A stretch of 64,000 nt of DNA from assembly GCA_902806565.1 (NCBI GenBank), contig CADCXA010000032.1, forward strand, positions 620,001 to 684,000, written 5' to 3'. Numbering within the stretch: position 1 is the stretch's first letter; each line of letters begins with the position of its first letter. This document shows, piece by piece, positions 24,638 to 36,225 of the stretch. Source of the stretch: Hypoxylon rubiginosum. Lineage: Eukaryota; Ascomycota; Sordariomycetes; Xylariales; Hypoxylaceae. Under the pieces are notes generated by a model. It was not told where the DNA came from. It did no database searches and saw nothing but the letters and a program-made list of their open reading frames with translations. A program made the position numbers and the translations under genes.

Positions 24638-24668
24638 GGGTCCACGGGTCCACGGGTCCACGGGTCCA
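24638..24668. repeat. GGGTCCAC minisatellite, four units
   Basis: Four near-perfect tandem copies of GGGTCCAC in intergenic DNA between the chaperone and glycosyltransferase genes. Confidence 0.8.
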
Positions 24669-25100
24669 TTCTACAAGTGCCTAGGTGAGGTATGCAAGTA
24701 CAATACTCATGTAAGTAGGCGCAAGCTTGCAGGCCCTCCACCTGCCCTCAAATCACCTATTAGGTATTACGTGTACGTGATATACATGCCTACATATGTA
24801 GGTCATTCTTATTCTCAACCCTCTCTCTTTGCATTCTTCCTCTGGTCTTTGATCTCTGACCTTTAATCTGTCGCAATGGCCTTCTGGTGATTTCATCCCA
24901 CCTGGGAATTCCGCTTGGCCTCTTTCAACCCAATCATTCCACAATCACCTTTCTGTTTCACGGTCCCTCCATCGCAATTCCATACGTACACCAAACAGAA
25001 CAGCCTCGCCAATGTGTCCTTCCCATCCGTCCAAATCACCTTCAGGAGTTCCCTCTTAGATGCTGCTCGCATTCAACGTCCCCAGCTCGCCGCAGCCAAC

Positions 25101-26895
25101 ATGATCGTGTCACCGGGTTCCCGCCGACTCAAGATCTTCGGTGGCATCGCCATCGTGGGCTTGGTCGCAACCTATGTACACGCCCGCCCGCGATGGAACC
25201 AAGCACCGCTCGAGTATGCCCGCGACTACTACCAAAGCGTCACCAACTACTTCGGTGGTCCAGTATATAACAATACCCTATACACCGAAGGAAACGAGGA
25301 AATGGTCGACCGATATTACAATTCCAGCAGTCCCTGCGCCAGCTTCCCGAGTACCGACGGCGTCCTCTTGGTTATGAAGACAGGCGCTACCGAAGCCTTC
25401 GATCGAATACCTACCCATCTGTTAACCACCCTCAGCTGCCTTCCCGATTTTCTCATCTTTTCCGACATGGTGCGACCCCTATTTCTTTCTCTCGACGCTA
25501 GCTGCTCGCGGTAGCGCCGGAGTAGTGCGTGAACTATGCAGAGACTAACGGTGTTCTAGGAGCAACAAATTGGAGCCTACCACATCTACGACGCTCTAGC
25601 CGAGTTCGAAGAATCCGCCAAGGCCCACAACGCCGACTTCGACCTTTACCGCGATCAGAAGGAATGCCCCGTGTCGCAAAAGTCGTGCGTCGACGCCAAG
25701 AGGGACGGGCAAAAGGCCTGGAACTTGGATAAGTACAAGTTCCTCCCGATGATGGAGCAGACCTGGAGGATGCGACCCGGGCGCGACTGGTACATCTTCG
25801 CCGAGGCCGACACCTACGTCTTCTGGGCCAACGTTATACACTGGCTCAAGAAAGAATCCCGCCTGAACCCCCGCGAGAAGCTCTACCTGGGCAGCCGAAG
25901 CTTTATTGGAGGAACGCCGTTTGCCCACGGTGGCTCTGGATATATCATCAGCGGCACGCTACTGAAGCACCTGATCGAATATCACCCGGGTGTCGTGAAG
26001 CAGTACAACGTCAAAGGGGCCAACGAATGCTGCGGCGACTTGATGCTGGCGCAGGCCCTGGACGAGTACGAAAGTGTCAAGATTCGCCAGGCTTGGCCTA
26101 TGATCAACGGCGAAAAGCCAAGCACGTTGCCCTACGGTCCTGGCCATTGGTGCGAGCCGATCCTGACCATGCATCATATGAACGCCGAAGAAATCAGCAG
26201 CGTGTGGCAGTTTGAACAGACGCGCAAGACAGATGTAAGTGCGATAGCTAGCTATCTTATTGTGCCCTGCAATGGTGTAAAACTAACCCGTTTCACAGCG
26301 CATTCTCATGATCAAGGATCTATACGAAGGCTTGATCAGACCGAAGATGCAGGTATCGCGGCAAAACTGGGATAACTTGTCGGATGATGTCTGCTATCTC
26401 GACCCGGATCCCCAGGCGCAACAACGTGCCGACGGCCATTTTCGCGATCGCCAGAAGAAGGAGGGCGAGATGAACGAAGTCGAAAAAGTAGCATGGAAGT
26501 CTTGGGAAAATTGTGCCAAAGTTTGTGAATCCCAAGACGTCCCAGACGAAGAAGAATGGAACATGCAAGGGATCTTCAACCGCGAGAACGAAGGCCCGGG
26601 CGCTGCTAGTAACACGGAAATCGCCGAGGATACCTCGCCTAGCGATGCCGCCGCCCGAGAGGCATGGAAAAAGTCCATGAACGAGAAAAAGCGGAACAGG
26701 TCATGCTTCCAATACCGTTGGCACGACGAAGTGTGCTGTACTGCTAAAAGCTTCAAGCTGGGTGCCCCCAAGACGGAGCCTGACAACAGCGATCTCAAGG
26801 CCAAGTGGGTGAGCGGTTGGCATTTGAAAGGCATTAACGAATGGATTGACGCGATGGGAGAATGCACGAATCCCACGTGGAAGACACCAGATTAA
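25101..26895 (+). CDS. GT31 family glycosyltransferase (type II membrane protein)
   Basis: Three exons: 25101-25469, 25560-26234, 26299-26895, giving 546 aa. A short cytosolic N-terminus is followed by a signal anchor (IFGGIAIVGLVATYVHA, about residues 13-29), then a lumenal catalytic region. The sugar-nucleotide/metal motif appears as EAD (residues 205-207, in YIFAEADTYVFW), with a following GGSGYIIS and a WCEP-H segment, as in C1GALT1/fringe-like GT31 enzymes. A Cys-containing C-terminal tail with CYLDPD, CAKVCE and CFQYRWHDEVCC suggests extra disulfides. Probably a Golgi transferase (galactosyl- or glucosyl-type) acting on glycoproteins or glycolipids; donor and acceptor are unknown. First in-frame ATG is 25101. 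Confidence 0.88.
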
Positions 26896-29187
26896 TGATG
26901 TGGGTTGAAGACGAAACCCGATCATGTAGAAGAGGATTCGAGCAATACGATCTGCTCGAAATCGCCACATTCGCAATCTCACGAAACTCATAGAAGGAGA
27001 TGTCGGAAACCGGAAGGGAACGAAGAGAACGATCTCGCTATAGCTTGGTCTCATTGGCTTTCTGTACGTTACTGGTAAACAATCGGCAAATATAATGTCG
27101 TGGTCGGCAGTACACAACAAGGATATCATAAAAACGGCGTTAAAGGCATCTTTGTCAATGGGAGCGAAGGTAAGGAGGGCTCAGGACGGTAGGACATGAT
27201 AGGCTCTTGTTTCTCAGGTTAGCATAATACCCAGTGAGGATATCTGCTTCTCCCAATTTCATCGACTGTGGCTTCAGTCGCTTCGTATTGCCATTGAGTT
27301 GTCCTTTGTCAGACATTCGAGTAGAGGTAAGAGACCCGGCCGACTCGAAAGCAAGACAGAACGTACGCAGGTAGAGTTCAAAGTGACCGGCCGGTTTGCA
27401 CGGACGGAAACTAGCTTTGCCGAGCTTCGTCGGACTCCTTTTTGACGGCGTAGTCTATTTCATCAAACACATGGTCGTCGCACAAGAGAATTGCTAACAA
27501 CCCTCAAACGAAAGTCGAAATCATCTCCTAAATCCAGTTTCTGAACTAAGCCAAGTATCATGGATCTTGATCCCCCTCATATCAACCTCACAAGAAGCCA
27601 CTTTGCCATTCTGGGCGCGGCGGCCCTTGTGGATTGGTCGGCGTCATTTTCATAGTTCACGGCGCCGCACTTGGCGCCGTCAAGAGGTTTCAGATGTAAG
27701 ACTATGGCTTAGTGACATGCCCTATACCTGATTCGGTTTCAGCTGATAATCCTTATTAGTTTTCAAGAGGTTGCCATACAGTTGATGAGTTAACCGGAGC
27801 TGATTTACTGAAAACCTCACTTCAAGTTAAGTAACTAGTCCCAGCCAGTTTTCCTGTATCACCATTAAGACATGCACCGGTAGGGAATACTAGAGTCGGA
27901 ATTAGGGCAGGCCCGATAAGAAGTTGGTAGGTGAGCTCTCTTTGGCATCTTTGGCAACGTTGGAGCGTGAGAGGTGAGCGCCAACCGGGCTACTTGTGTA
28001 ACTATCTTGTATACCGGGTCTACAATTCACTCTTCGTTCGAAAACTCTCTAATCCAATGTCCACTTTCATCACTGCTCATTATGCATTATGGACGCGATC
28101 GATACGTTGACCGTCCCGCCCGAGAAGGCGTTACCCCTAGTTTTACGACATTACTCGGAACACGAGCCGGAACAGACATCAGATTCACATATTGGGTGTG
28201 TCAGTGTCGCCATAGTCGTGAAGCTAAGCATGAACCCAAATTACTTTGGCGTTAACCGCGAAAGGTGATGCGTGGACCTATGCCTACATAAAGTAGGGGG
28301 AATACCTCCATACGGGTATGGTAGATGAAGTCTATTCATCTTGTTTGCTCTGGCAGAATTCTCTGCTCGTATAGGGATTTGAACATGCAAGCGATTGGAC
28401 CCAAGAAAAGTGACGAGTTACAAACTGCCACATCACTTGCTGTACTCCCTGCTTCTCTGCCTCTTGAATAGCCTACTGATACACATGATCCTCAAATAAT
28501 TGGTAGTTAGAAAGGGGTGCCTCTGAGAATATACGAGATAGACACATGGCCTGTAGGTCTTGTCCTTATCTACCTGTCGCTATAGGCTGAACATTGTTGT
28601 TGAGGTCCCTACGGGATATGGCATTCTTCGAAATAGCCATTTACTGAGAAGTTGGTTAAATACCGATACGACGTAGGTACGGTGCCATTCATCGGTGAGC
28701 CATCAAACTCTTATAGGCGGTTGAAGACTCTTGCCAGGTTCCTAAAAGATTCGGCGTATGAGCTTGTCTTGGGTACATTACTTATCCTATCTGTCTGAGA
28801 GAAAGGGGGTGGTGCTTTATCTACACGTACAGCCCACATACCACGGGCAGTACTTGACATTATGACACTCATTTCAGCCAGGTTGCGAGATGGCTGCTAC
28901 TTTGGATGTTCTCAGAAACTCTACCGTAATGTAGAAACTAGCGAGTATCTTAGGCAGCTAGATAAAACGAATACGGCACGGCACAATAAGTTACAGGATG
29001 CTACCGACGAGACCGCTCATCACGAAGCGAAAAGCGAGATGAAAGCATTCTAATCAGTATTAACACGTTGTATTTGGCATGCTTGTTGTTGATATACATC
29101 CTAAAATCTAATCGTGATTCTATCCCATTCTAGTATAAAGATGTCCCAATCTACCTTTTCGATCTAAATTCCCGCTTTTCGGAACCC
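26896..29187. other. Intergenic, no supported gene
   Basis: 2.3 kb with stops in all frames. A small perfect hairpin, ACGGCGCC-6-GGCGCCGT, sits at 27659-27680. No coding or transposon signal recognised. Confidence 0.55.
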
Positions 29188-29832
29188 CTAAACCGGCTGT
29201 GCGCTCTCTTGGGTTGGAACCATTACAACAGTCCTCGGAGTCTGGCCATATGGGCCAGTTAGGGTACAAGTTAACGGGTTGAATTTGCCCATCTGGAGGC
29301 AGAACATATACGCGTTCGGATCGCTGGGGTTGCCGGGATTTGACGCGAGTATTTGCGTAGCATCAAGACCCGCTCTGTAAGAATTCTCATATCAGCAACA
29401 GCGTTCCACACCAACAAAAAGGGGCTAGATGCGGCAGTTTGGAAGAGGCCTGACTCACCCGTTTGACGTCATTGTCTCCCATAGCTCCACCTGGAAGTTT
29501 GTGTCGCTGGTCCATCCATCGGCCGGCAGACGGAATTGTAATGTTGGGTCACCGCAAGGGGTCCAGTCTGTTGGGCCCGGATTCGTCCCGGAAGGCCAGT
29601 CGACTCTGCAGGTGGTGTTGAGAGTGGAGCCGCTGGTCGACGAGGGGTCCGGGTAGGTTACTGCGATGCTCACGTGGGAATCGACGGCCGGGAGCCCATA
29701 GACACCGGGATACGGCAATGTGGCGCCAAGGCTCGTGATGGTGAACTCGGGAGTATCTCTGGGCTCAAGAGGAAGGGCAAGAGCAAGAGAGAAAAGAGGG
29801 AGGAGGGTGGCTGGGATGGCTAGACTATGCAT
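29188..29832 (-). CDS. Small secreted protein, four cysteines in mature part
   Basis: Two exons: 29832-29459 and 29374-29188, giving 186 aa with a consistent phase. The N-terminus is a classical signal peptide (MHSLAIPATLLPLFSLALAL) ending near LPLEPRDTP. The mature chain has four Cys (in NTTCRVDW, TPCGDP, MFCLQM and LTCTLTG), an NTT sequon and no known catalytic motif. The second exon contains NPSDPNAYMFC, a phrase found in families of fungal secreted proteins of unknown function. It stands alone in about 6.8 kb with no other gene. It could be a secreted effector-like or cell-surface protein; I do not recognise the family. Confidence 0.75.
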
Positions 29833-32800
29833 TTTGCAGTTGTGCGTAGAAAGAATCTACGAGGTAGCGATCGGAATTTGAGAAGTGGGATTTAAAGGGG
29901 TCCGCTTGTGAACTTGAAGTTGAAATGCGACTGGTACTGAACGAGTGGAAATATATTCTATACCTGCGATGATTCATTCTACTTATACTTGAAATAAGAA
30001 CCGGCGTCTTACGGAAACGGTGACAATAATCCATAATCCAACCTATCAGCCCATCATCGCTAATTCAACCACTCGTCATATTCTCTATTGAAAATCTGTT
30101 CGCGACCAGAGTCTAGAGAGGCCTATACGCGAATTCAACCCCGTGTTGCTCGGCTGCGCCTTAAAAGAAAACCTTCCGCATAAGCGAAAGACGTTCGAAT
30201 ACGAGACATTCCATAACGGCGTTGACCTAATTTCGCTCTCGACGTTGCACGAGAGCGCCACATGGCTGCTGAGGTGAGGTGGAGAGACTTGCCCTGTTCG
30301 GGCAGAGCTGAGCACTCCTACTCACAGCCCGCTATCGTTTAAACCCATGGCCACGATGCAAACCGGGCTATAAATGGTCAGCTATATCGCGGAAGGTCGG
30401 ATCGGCCGTAATATGCATCGTTTTCATGCAAGGGAATTTCATTTATTGGAACTTTCCCCTGACAGCCTGGCTCGCCTGGAGCTGCTGCGCGGTATACCGA
30501 CCTGTACCTGAGCTGGGTACCTACAACCTATCATTCGGGCGGGGAGGGTGAGCAACTGATGGCGTAATGGATGCAGGCTACCGAGGTAGTAAAATCATTT
30601 TCACCGACAATTTTGATGTTATCGTGATAGACTACCGGTGATGTAAGCGTACGGCGAAAATAATCTCATTAAATCGTCATATCCTGATCATAAAAGAGTG
30701 CTCGGGAAAGAGTGGTTGGGAAAGATTTCGGTGAAAGATAATATCGTAGGATCCTGGGTCACGCGTAGGTAATGGTAAGAGTCAAACTGGTAAGCGCTTG
30801 GTGCGCCACATTTGGTGCGGAGGACGCCGTTTGTGGATTGTATTTCCGACCCGGAGGCTTGCGTACCAAAATTCATCACTTAGGTACCTCCTGTACGAAG
30901 TGCCCTTACCCTTATTTCATCCCCTAGTCAATAATTTGAAAGGGACGAGTCTTCGTAACAACGCCCAACTATTTGGTGCCTCGCGGCGTATAGCGTATAA
31001 CGCGTATAACCGAAATTCCTAGTGAGATGACCATGATGATAAGATCATTCATCAACCTACCTATGTAGGTGCTTTTCGGCCCGCGCCTTAAGTATCGCTA
31101 GAAAAGGTCCGCCGATAGTGCACGTGGGTGCGTCATTCTCTTACCTGTCTCTTACCTGTCATATCAGCCCTACAGTAGTGCTTACTAGGGCTGAGCTCGG
31201 GAACCACTGGCTTCGCCTGGTTTTGAGCTTCATTGTCAGCGTTGGTAAGATTCTATCACCAGCTCCGCTTTTGTAACTCATCAGCCGATGAGTCCTAAAT
31301 TGCACTTATATGGTACCTTGGTTTACTGTCTCGTCCATTTTGAGGTTCCTTCGGCTTTTTCTAATGCTTGACAGGTTATTTAGGGACACGTTTTCGCTAA
31401 TACCAAGGTCTCTATTGAAACCAACGAGACGGTCAGTCGTTATCCACCTACGTCGTAAGCACGTGATCCTTTGTTCGTTGGCTCGAAACCTCAAGCTGAA
31501 CCCCCCTGAGCTGCTTGTCCCCCACATCACCAATACTATCATGCATGTTGTAGGTGATGCTGGAGCTAAGACCCCTGATTACTATATAGCTCCTGGTACG
31601 CACCCTACCTAGGTAGTAATGATAGACAGGCTGATAGAGATTAGGACGATAGGCTAAAAGAGAAGGAACTCAAAAGGCAGATATGCCCATCAATTCGGCT
31701 GTTTACCTTAGGTATCTAGGTAGATATGGGAGGAAGACGGCTAGGTATCGGGAAAGCACCATTCCTATGCAATTGGGTACCAAAACAACTGCATAACAAT
31801 GGCCACGGTGGTAGTTTCAATGTCTCTTCTCGAACCTTACCAGGCTACTCGCTGTCCCGAGCCTGTTGTCAGACCGCTAGATACCTACCTAGGACAAGCT
31901 CTACGAGCCTTGGCTGTAGAGGGCTGCCGAGATGATAAGGCTACAGATACTGCAGATATCGAAACTTCTGGCCATGGTACTGGCATCAAAAAGCGTATAC
32001 AAGCAAGTCCCGGGGGAACTTGCCGTGACGTTGCACATACCACTCTGCTGGAGAGTCTAGGAGCCCACCAACGCATCCACCAGGACATCTGCACGAAATG
32101 TGCCAAGATCGTGACTCAACCGTAGTTGCCCTCGCTCACGGGGATCAATTCTGAGGCTTGGTACGATCTAGATAAGTAATCCATCAAAACATGGTCGATG
32201 GAGCTACCCAGGGAGCAGGGTAGGGTTTGCGGTTAACGTCACGTAAGCTTTAATATACATCCCGCGTCGCCTCGCGTTGTGGAATCTATGGGATGTGAAA
32301 CAAACCTTGTATTTCCCGATCCTCCCGCTTTTCCCGCTCTTCCGCCCTTTCCCAGCCTACCGACGGGATAGCAATAGTCCCTTGATTAGCGGTGAGACGA
32401 CCAAGTTACACAGCATTAAATATCGTAGCCTACATCGTTCGTATGCGCATGCCGGTAACTTACCTAGCCTAAGATACCCATATCATTAACAAGAAACCCA
32501 GTGCCGGCCAAACTAAGCTTACCCATAGAAGAGGAATATGGCCAGTTCTCTTCTAACAGGCACTGCAGTTGGTAGAACCAACCTTGTCGTAGGAAACAGT
32601 CGGGATGATCAAAAGGAAAATGTGCTACACAATAGTTTCATATCGTTACAGCCTACAGACATTTTGAGTAACATACCCGTATACCAGTCTAGATAGACTG
32701 TATGTGTGCTGATTCGTACCTAATAGACTAGGTAAACTGAGACGGTTTGCTCAGACACATCTCGTCGGGAATTGGGCTCGGCAAATGCCTGAGTATATAC

Positions 32801-33703
32801 CTGAATCAGGGCATAGGCTATAGTAAAAGGTTGAGCTTAGGATGGTTGATTCAACTTGCCTACTTCATTACATCTCAAGCGATCAGTATACGCGCGTCTC
32901 CGTGGGGAATGGACGCCTAACACGAATATCGACATGCGTTAGTATTGATGAAACTCATGTTACACATATTGAACAGGATTAACAGCCTGCTTTGCCTTCA
33001 AGCCACTCAGAATGCAGTAGAACTATAGTGACTCACGCCGCCTTCAACGTAAACTTGTAGGACATAGAAACACAACATAAGTGCTGATATTCTGCACGTT
33101 TCCGGCTACAAACATGATTTAATGTCCTCAAAGGCCTGACGTATCACGAAACCATTTGGGGGCCTTTTTATCCCTGGTCTCGAGAAATTGCGGACGAGAT
33201 CTACGAATATTTGGGGGTTTAGAATGATGAAAAAAATTGATATGAAACTTGGTAGGAGTTACCACCAGGTCTCATCTATCAGACTTGTTGGTTGAAATAG
33301 CATGACGATAGATAGGGGGTTTGAAGTCCTAGGTATTTCCGGCTCCGGACGTTCTAAGATGGGAGAGATCATCCAACATATTGGTGGACATCGAAGAAAA
33401 GATGAGCCAATCCCATCTGCATTTTTTCTGGGCTAAGCACTATTATCTTACCGGTAAATAGAAAGGACTATATGACTACAGCCTTCTTCGGATGACAGCA
33501 TGTACTAAGGTATGTACTTGATAGTTATGCCGCAGTGAACCGCTGTAGGAGTTTAGTACGTGGGCAATTTCTTTGTAATGTGACCTCTGCGTCGAATATA
33601 AGAGGTGCTATCCCCCGTATCATCTGCCCAGAAGCTGGAAGGTATAGACCGACGTATCTCTTCTAAGCCCAGTTATAAACAGTTCATAACACTTTAACAT
33701 AAA
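29833..33703. other. 3.9-kb gene-poor region
   Basis: No convincing gene. Short frames (for example 31310-31612, 31799-32125) lack motifs and splice support. Several CCTACCTAGGTAG-type elements occur (31604-31616, 31705-31723, 31882-31893). Base composition is AT-richer than the flanking genes by eye. No transposase-like sequence seen. Confidence 0.5.
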
Positions 33704-34961
33704 ATGTCTGTCCCTGTTATCGACTTCTCTGCCTTTCGAAACGGAACAGAGAATGAGCGTCAAGAGCTAGCTAATCGTCTCGTTGACGAATTCAAAAAGC
33801 ATGGTGCTACACGGCTGGTTAACCACAGAGTCATAGGCGATAGTATGTTGTACTCTGTCACTAGAAAATGGCTTGTGTCCTTCTAGCTAACAACATACCG
33901 CTTTGAAGCCATCCAGAAGGCCTACCAATGGGTAATGAAGTCATGCTAAAGCACGGTTCGATTATGAGGGTGCTGACTGTTAGGGACACTAGAGTGAGAA
34001 ATTCTTCCAGATTCCCGAGTCCGAAAAGGAGGTCATTGCCAATATCCGGGATGCCAACCCACAACGTGGATACAGCTACGTCGGCTCTGAAGCCACATCC
34101 AAAGCCAACAAGAGGGGAGAAGATGGAGAGTTTGAAATCTGCGAAGATGATGATGTAGCTCAGGATCTCGAAGATGTCAAGGTTAGCTTTTGTCCACCGA
34201 TTAAAACAGAAGCCAGCTTGGTTCGTAGCTTGAGCGACTAACATTCTTAATAGGAGCACTTTGACTACACCCGCGACGGTGATCCGGATTTCCCGACGCC
34301 GTGGCCATCCGAAGCTAGCATTCCCGGCTTTCATAATTGGATGGAGGGTGTCTTCCTGCCCGAGTGTCAGAGGTTGGCTCGCGATGTACTCGCAGCCATC
34401 GAACTTGGATTGGGCTTGTCAGAAGGCACCCTCACCGGGTGTATGGAGTCCCGAGTGGACGAATTGCGGATTCAACGCTACCCACCCTTGTCCACAGAGA
34501 AGCTCAAGACAGGTAAAATCAAGCGCTGTCACCCGCACACTGACTTTGGATTCATCACCCTCCTATTCCAAGACGCCACAGGCGGGCTCGAGATTGAAGA
34601 CCGCGCAAATGGTGGATGGTTACCAGTCGTACCCACAGGAGCACCCACCGAGGTGGGCGTCTACATCAGCGATACCCTAGTATACAAAACGAACGGACAT
34701 CTCAAGGCCGCTGTTCACCAGGTCACAGCACCCGTGTCCCTGAAGGACAAGGAGGACGGCGTCCTGCCTGAGCGATACACTATCGCCCTTTTTGCCAAAG
34801 CAGATCGCCATGCCCACATCGGTCCGCTGCCTCAGTTTGTCACTACTGAAACTCCCCAACACTTTCCCGACTTGACGGCTTTGGAGTTGCATAACAAGCG
34901 AGTCGGCCAGTTGTATGATGCTAGACCTGGGGCTGCCGTTCCTGTTGTCGCCAAGGCCTAA
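33704..34961 (+). CDS. 2-oxoglutarate/Fe(II)-dependent dioxygenase (isopenicillin N synthase-like)
   Basis: Four exons: 33704-33842, 33909-33931 (23 bases), 33993-34181, 34254-34961, giving 352 aa. The N-terminal DIOX_N domain starts VPVIDFSAF and runs to KFFQIPESEK. The jelly-roll core carries the iron triad H212-x-D214 (CHPHTDFGF) and H272 (AAVHQV), plus the 2-oxoglutarate-binding R291 (PERYTIALF). Members hydroxylate, desaturate or cyclise small molecules using oxygen and 2-oxoglutarate. The usual VNHGV turn reads VNHRV here, a substitution in a conserved position. It opens the accessory block with transporters and a P450, so a role in secondary metabolism or catabolism is plausible. It appears intact. 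Confidence 0.83.
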
Positions 34962-36225
34962 ATAGTACGCTATTGGCCTTATTATAGAAATGCAGCGCAA
35001 GGGTTTCAAAGTGAATGGTGAACGGACTATTGCAAGGTATGGCACTTGGTATCTGGGCTGCAGCGTGTATATTAAACAGAGCTCCTCCCTTCATTTTGAT
35101 AATTAGAATGTTTCCTACCTCCTATCTAGCGTATCTATGGTGGCTGCCTGTATTGAGCTGAGCCTGCTATGGTGGATACTCGATAGTATGACTGAAATGA
35201 CTACGAATACCAAAAGCTGTAGACTTCTATCTATCGCTGTAAATTCTTCGATTTCTTTTCTCTCATATGAAGCAGAACCGTAGCTGTGATACTAGACGTA
35301 CAATTTGGGATAATCGGACTGCTGCGGGTCGGCACCTTTTACCTCGAATACTGTCCGAGACTCTGGAGAATGTTTTCAAAGGCAGACACTTCGCTATAGT
35401 TCTTAGTTTGGATAAGGTACATAGACGAAGGCATAGCTAGCACAAAACCTGAGGACATGCACTAAACAGAATGTTGGTCCGAATATAGGAGTAGCCACAT
35501 TGGTAATATGGGCCAAGAATGGAATATGAGAGCTGAGTAACTATTGTTGCATCACCCGAAAGTTGCCCTCACCGACCCCTTACTTTTCACACCATTTTTA
35601 CCGCCTTATTCAGGCCTGATCGGGCATTACTCAGGGGAGGTTCAGCCTTTGCTCACGACAGCTCAGGGGGAACATGAAAATAAAATAAACCTCATTAAAT
35701 CCCGTTTCCGCTTTTATAACGGCACATTCTTACTAGGGACGAGCGATAGAGACCAATAAAGCAAACTAGGGCACATTTGTGACTGTACTCTATCACTCAG
35801 ACACCCCGAGATATCTCCATACTTCGCCATTTGTTGGTTAACGGAGTGCACGGGAGGAGCTTGGAAGGGCTATGCATAAGCCGGAAACACGGAAACAATC
35901 AGAGTAAAGAAACGGATAACACTGAGGATATTCGTATGATTGATGCTACTACGTAGTAAGCCCATTGGTAGATGTTGCTACTTTCTCACTATAACCTGGA
36001 GGTTGAGTTAGACATAACACGACTCTGACACCTTCAGGGAGGGTCAAAGTTTAAGAGAATAAACACACCGACGTAAAGAAACCGAATTTCGATTTACAAC
36101 AACATTAAAAAGCAAACATACACTTGTAGATTAAGAAGCCTTTGATGGTGACTCACGATTCGCGAAATTAGTGTGAAACCCTCGTTTTCCCATGTGGTAT
36201 TGACTACATAAAGTAGCACAGCCCG
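34962..36225. other. Convergent intergenic region
   Basis: 1.26 kb between the dioxygenase and the minus-strand MFS gene; likely both 3' regions. No coding signal recognised. Confidence 0.5.

Larger units (their letters stand above)
22909..25100. other. 2.2-kb divergent intergenic region
   Basis: Lies between the minus-strand chaperone and the plus-strand glycosyltransferase, so it holds both promoters. Contents seen: a GTGTGTGGTGTATG tandem run (22931-22979), CACGTGATACGTGATACG direct repeats (about 23349-23376), a GATA-site hairpin (23403-23434), a GGGATGCCTGG repeat (about 23943-23965), a TAGGTACCTACC element (24175-24186) and a GGGTCCAC minisatellite (24638-24668). No coding signal. Confidence 0.55.

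Noticed and set aside
24638..24668. CRISPR-like array
   Set aside because: Direct 8-base tandem repeats without spacers, in a eukaryotic genome.
31799..32125. 108-codon open frame in the gene-poor tract
   Set aside because: No motif, no signal peptide, no splice partner, and within range of chance open frames.
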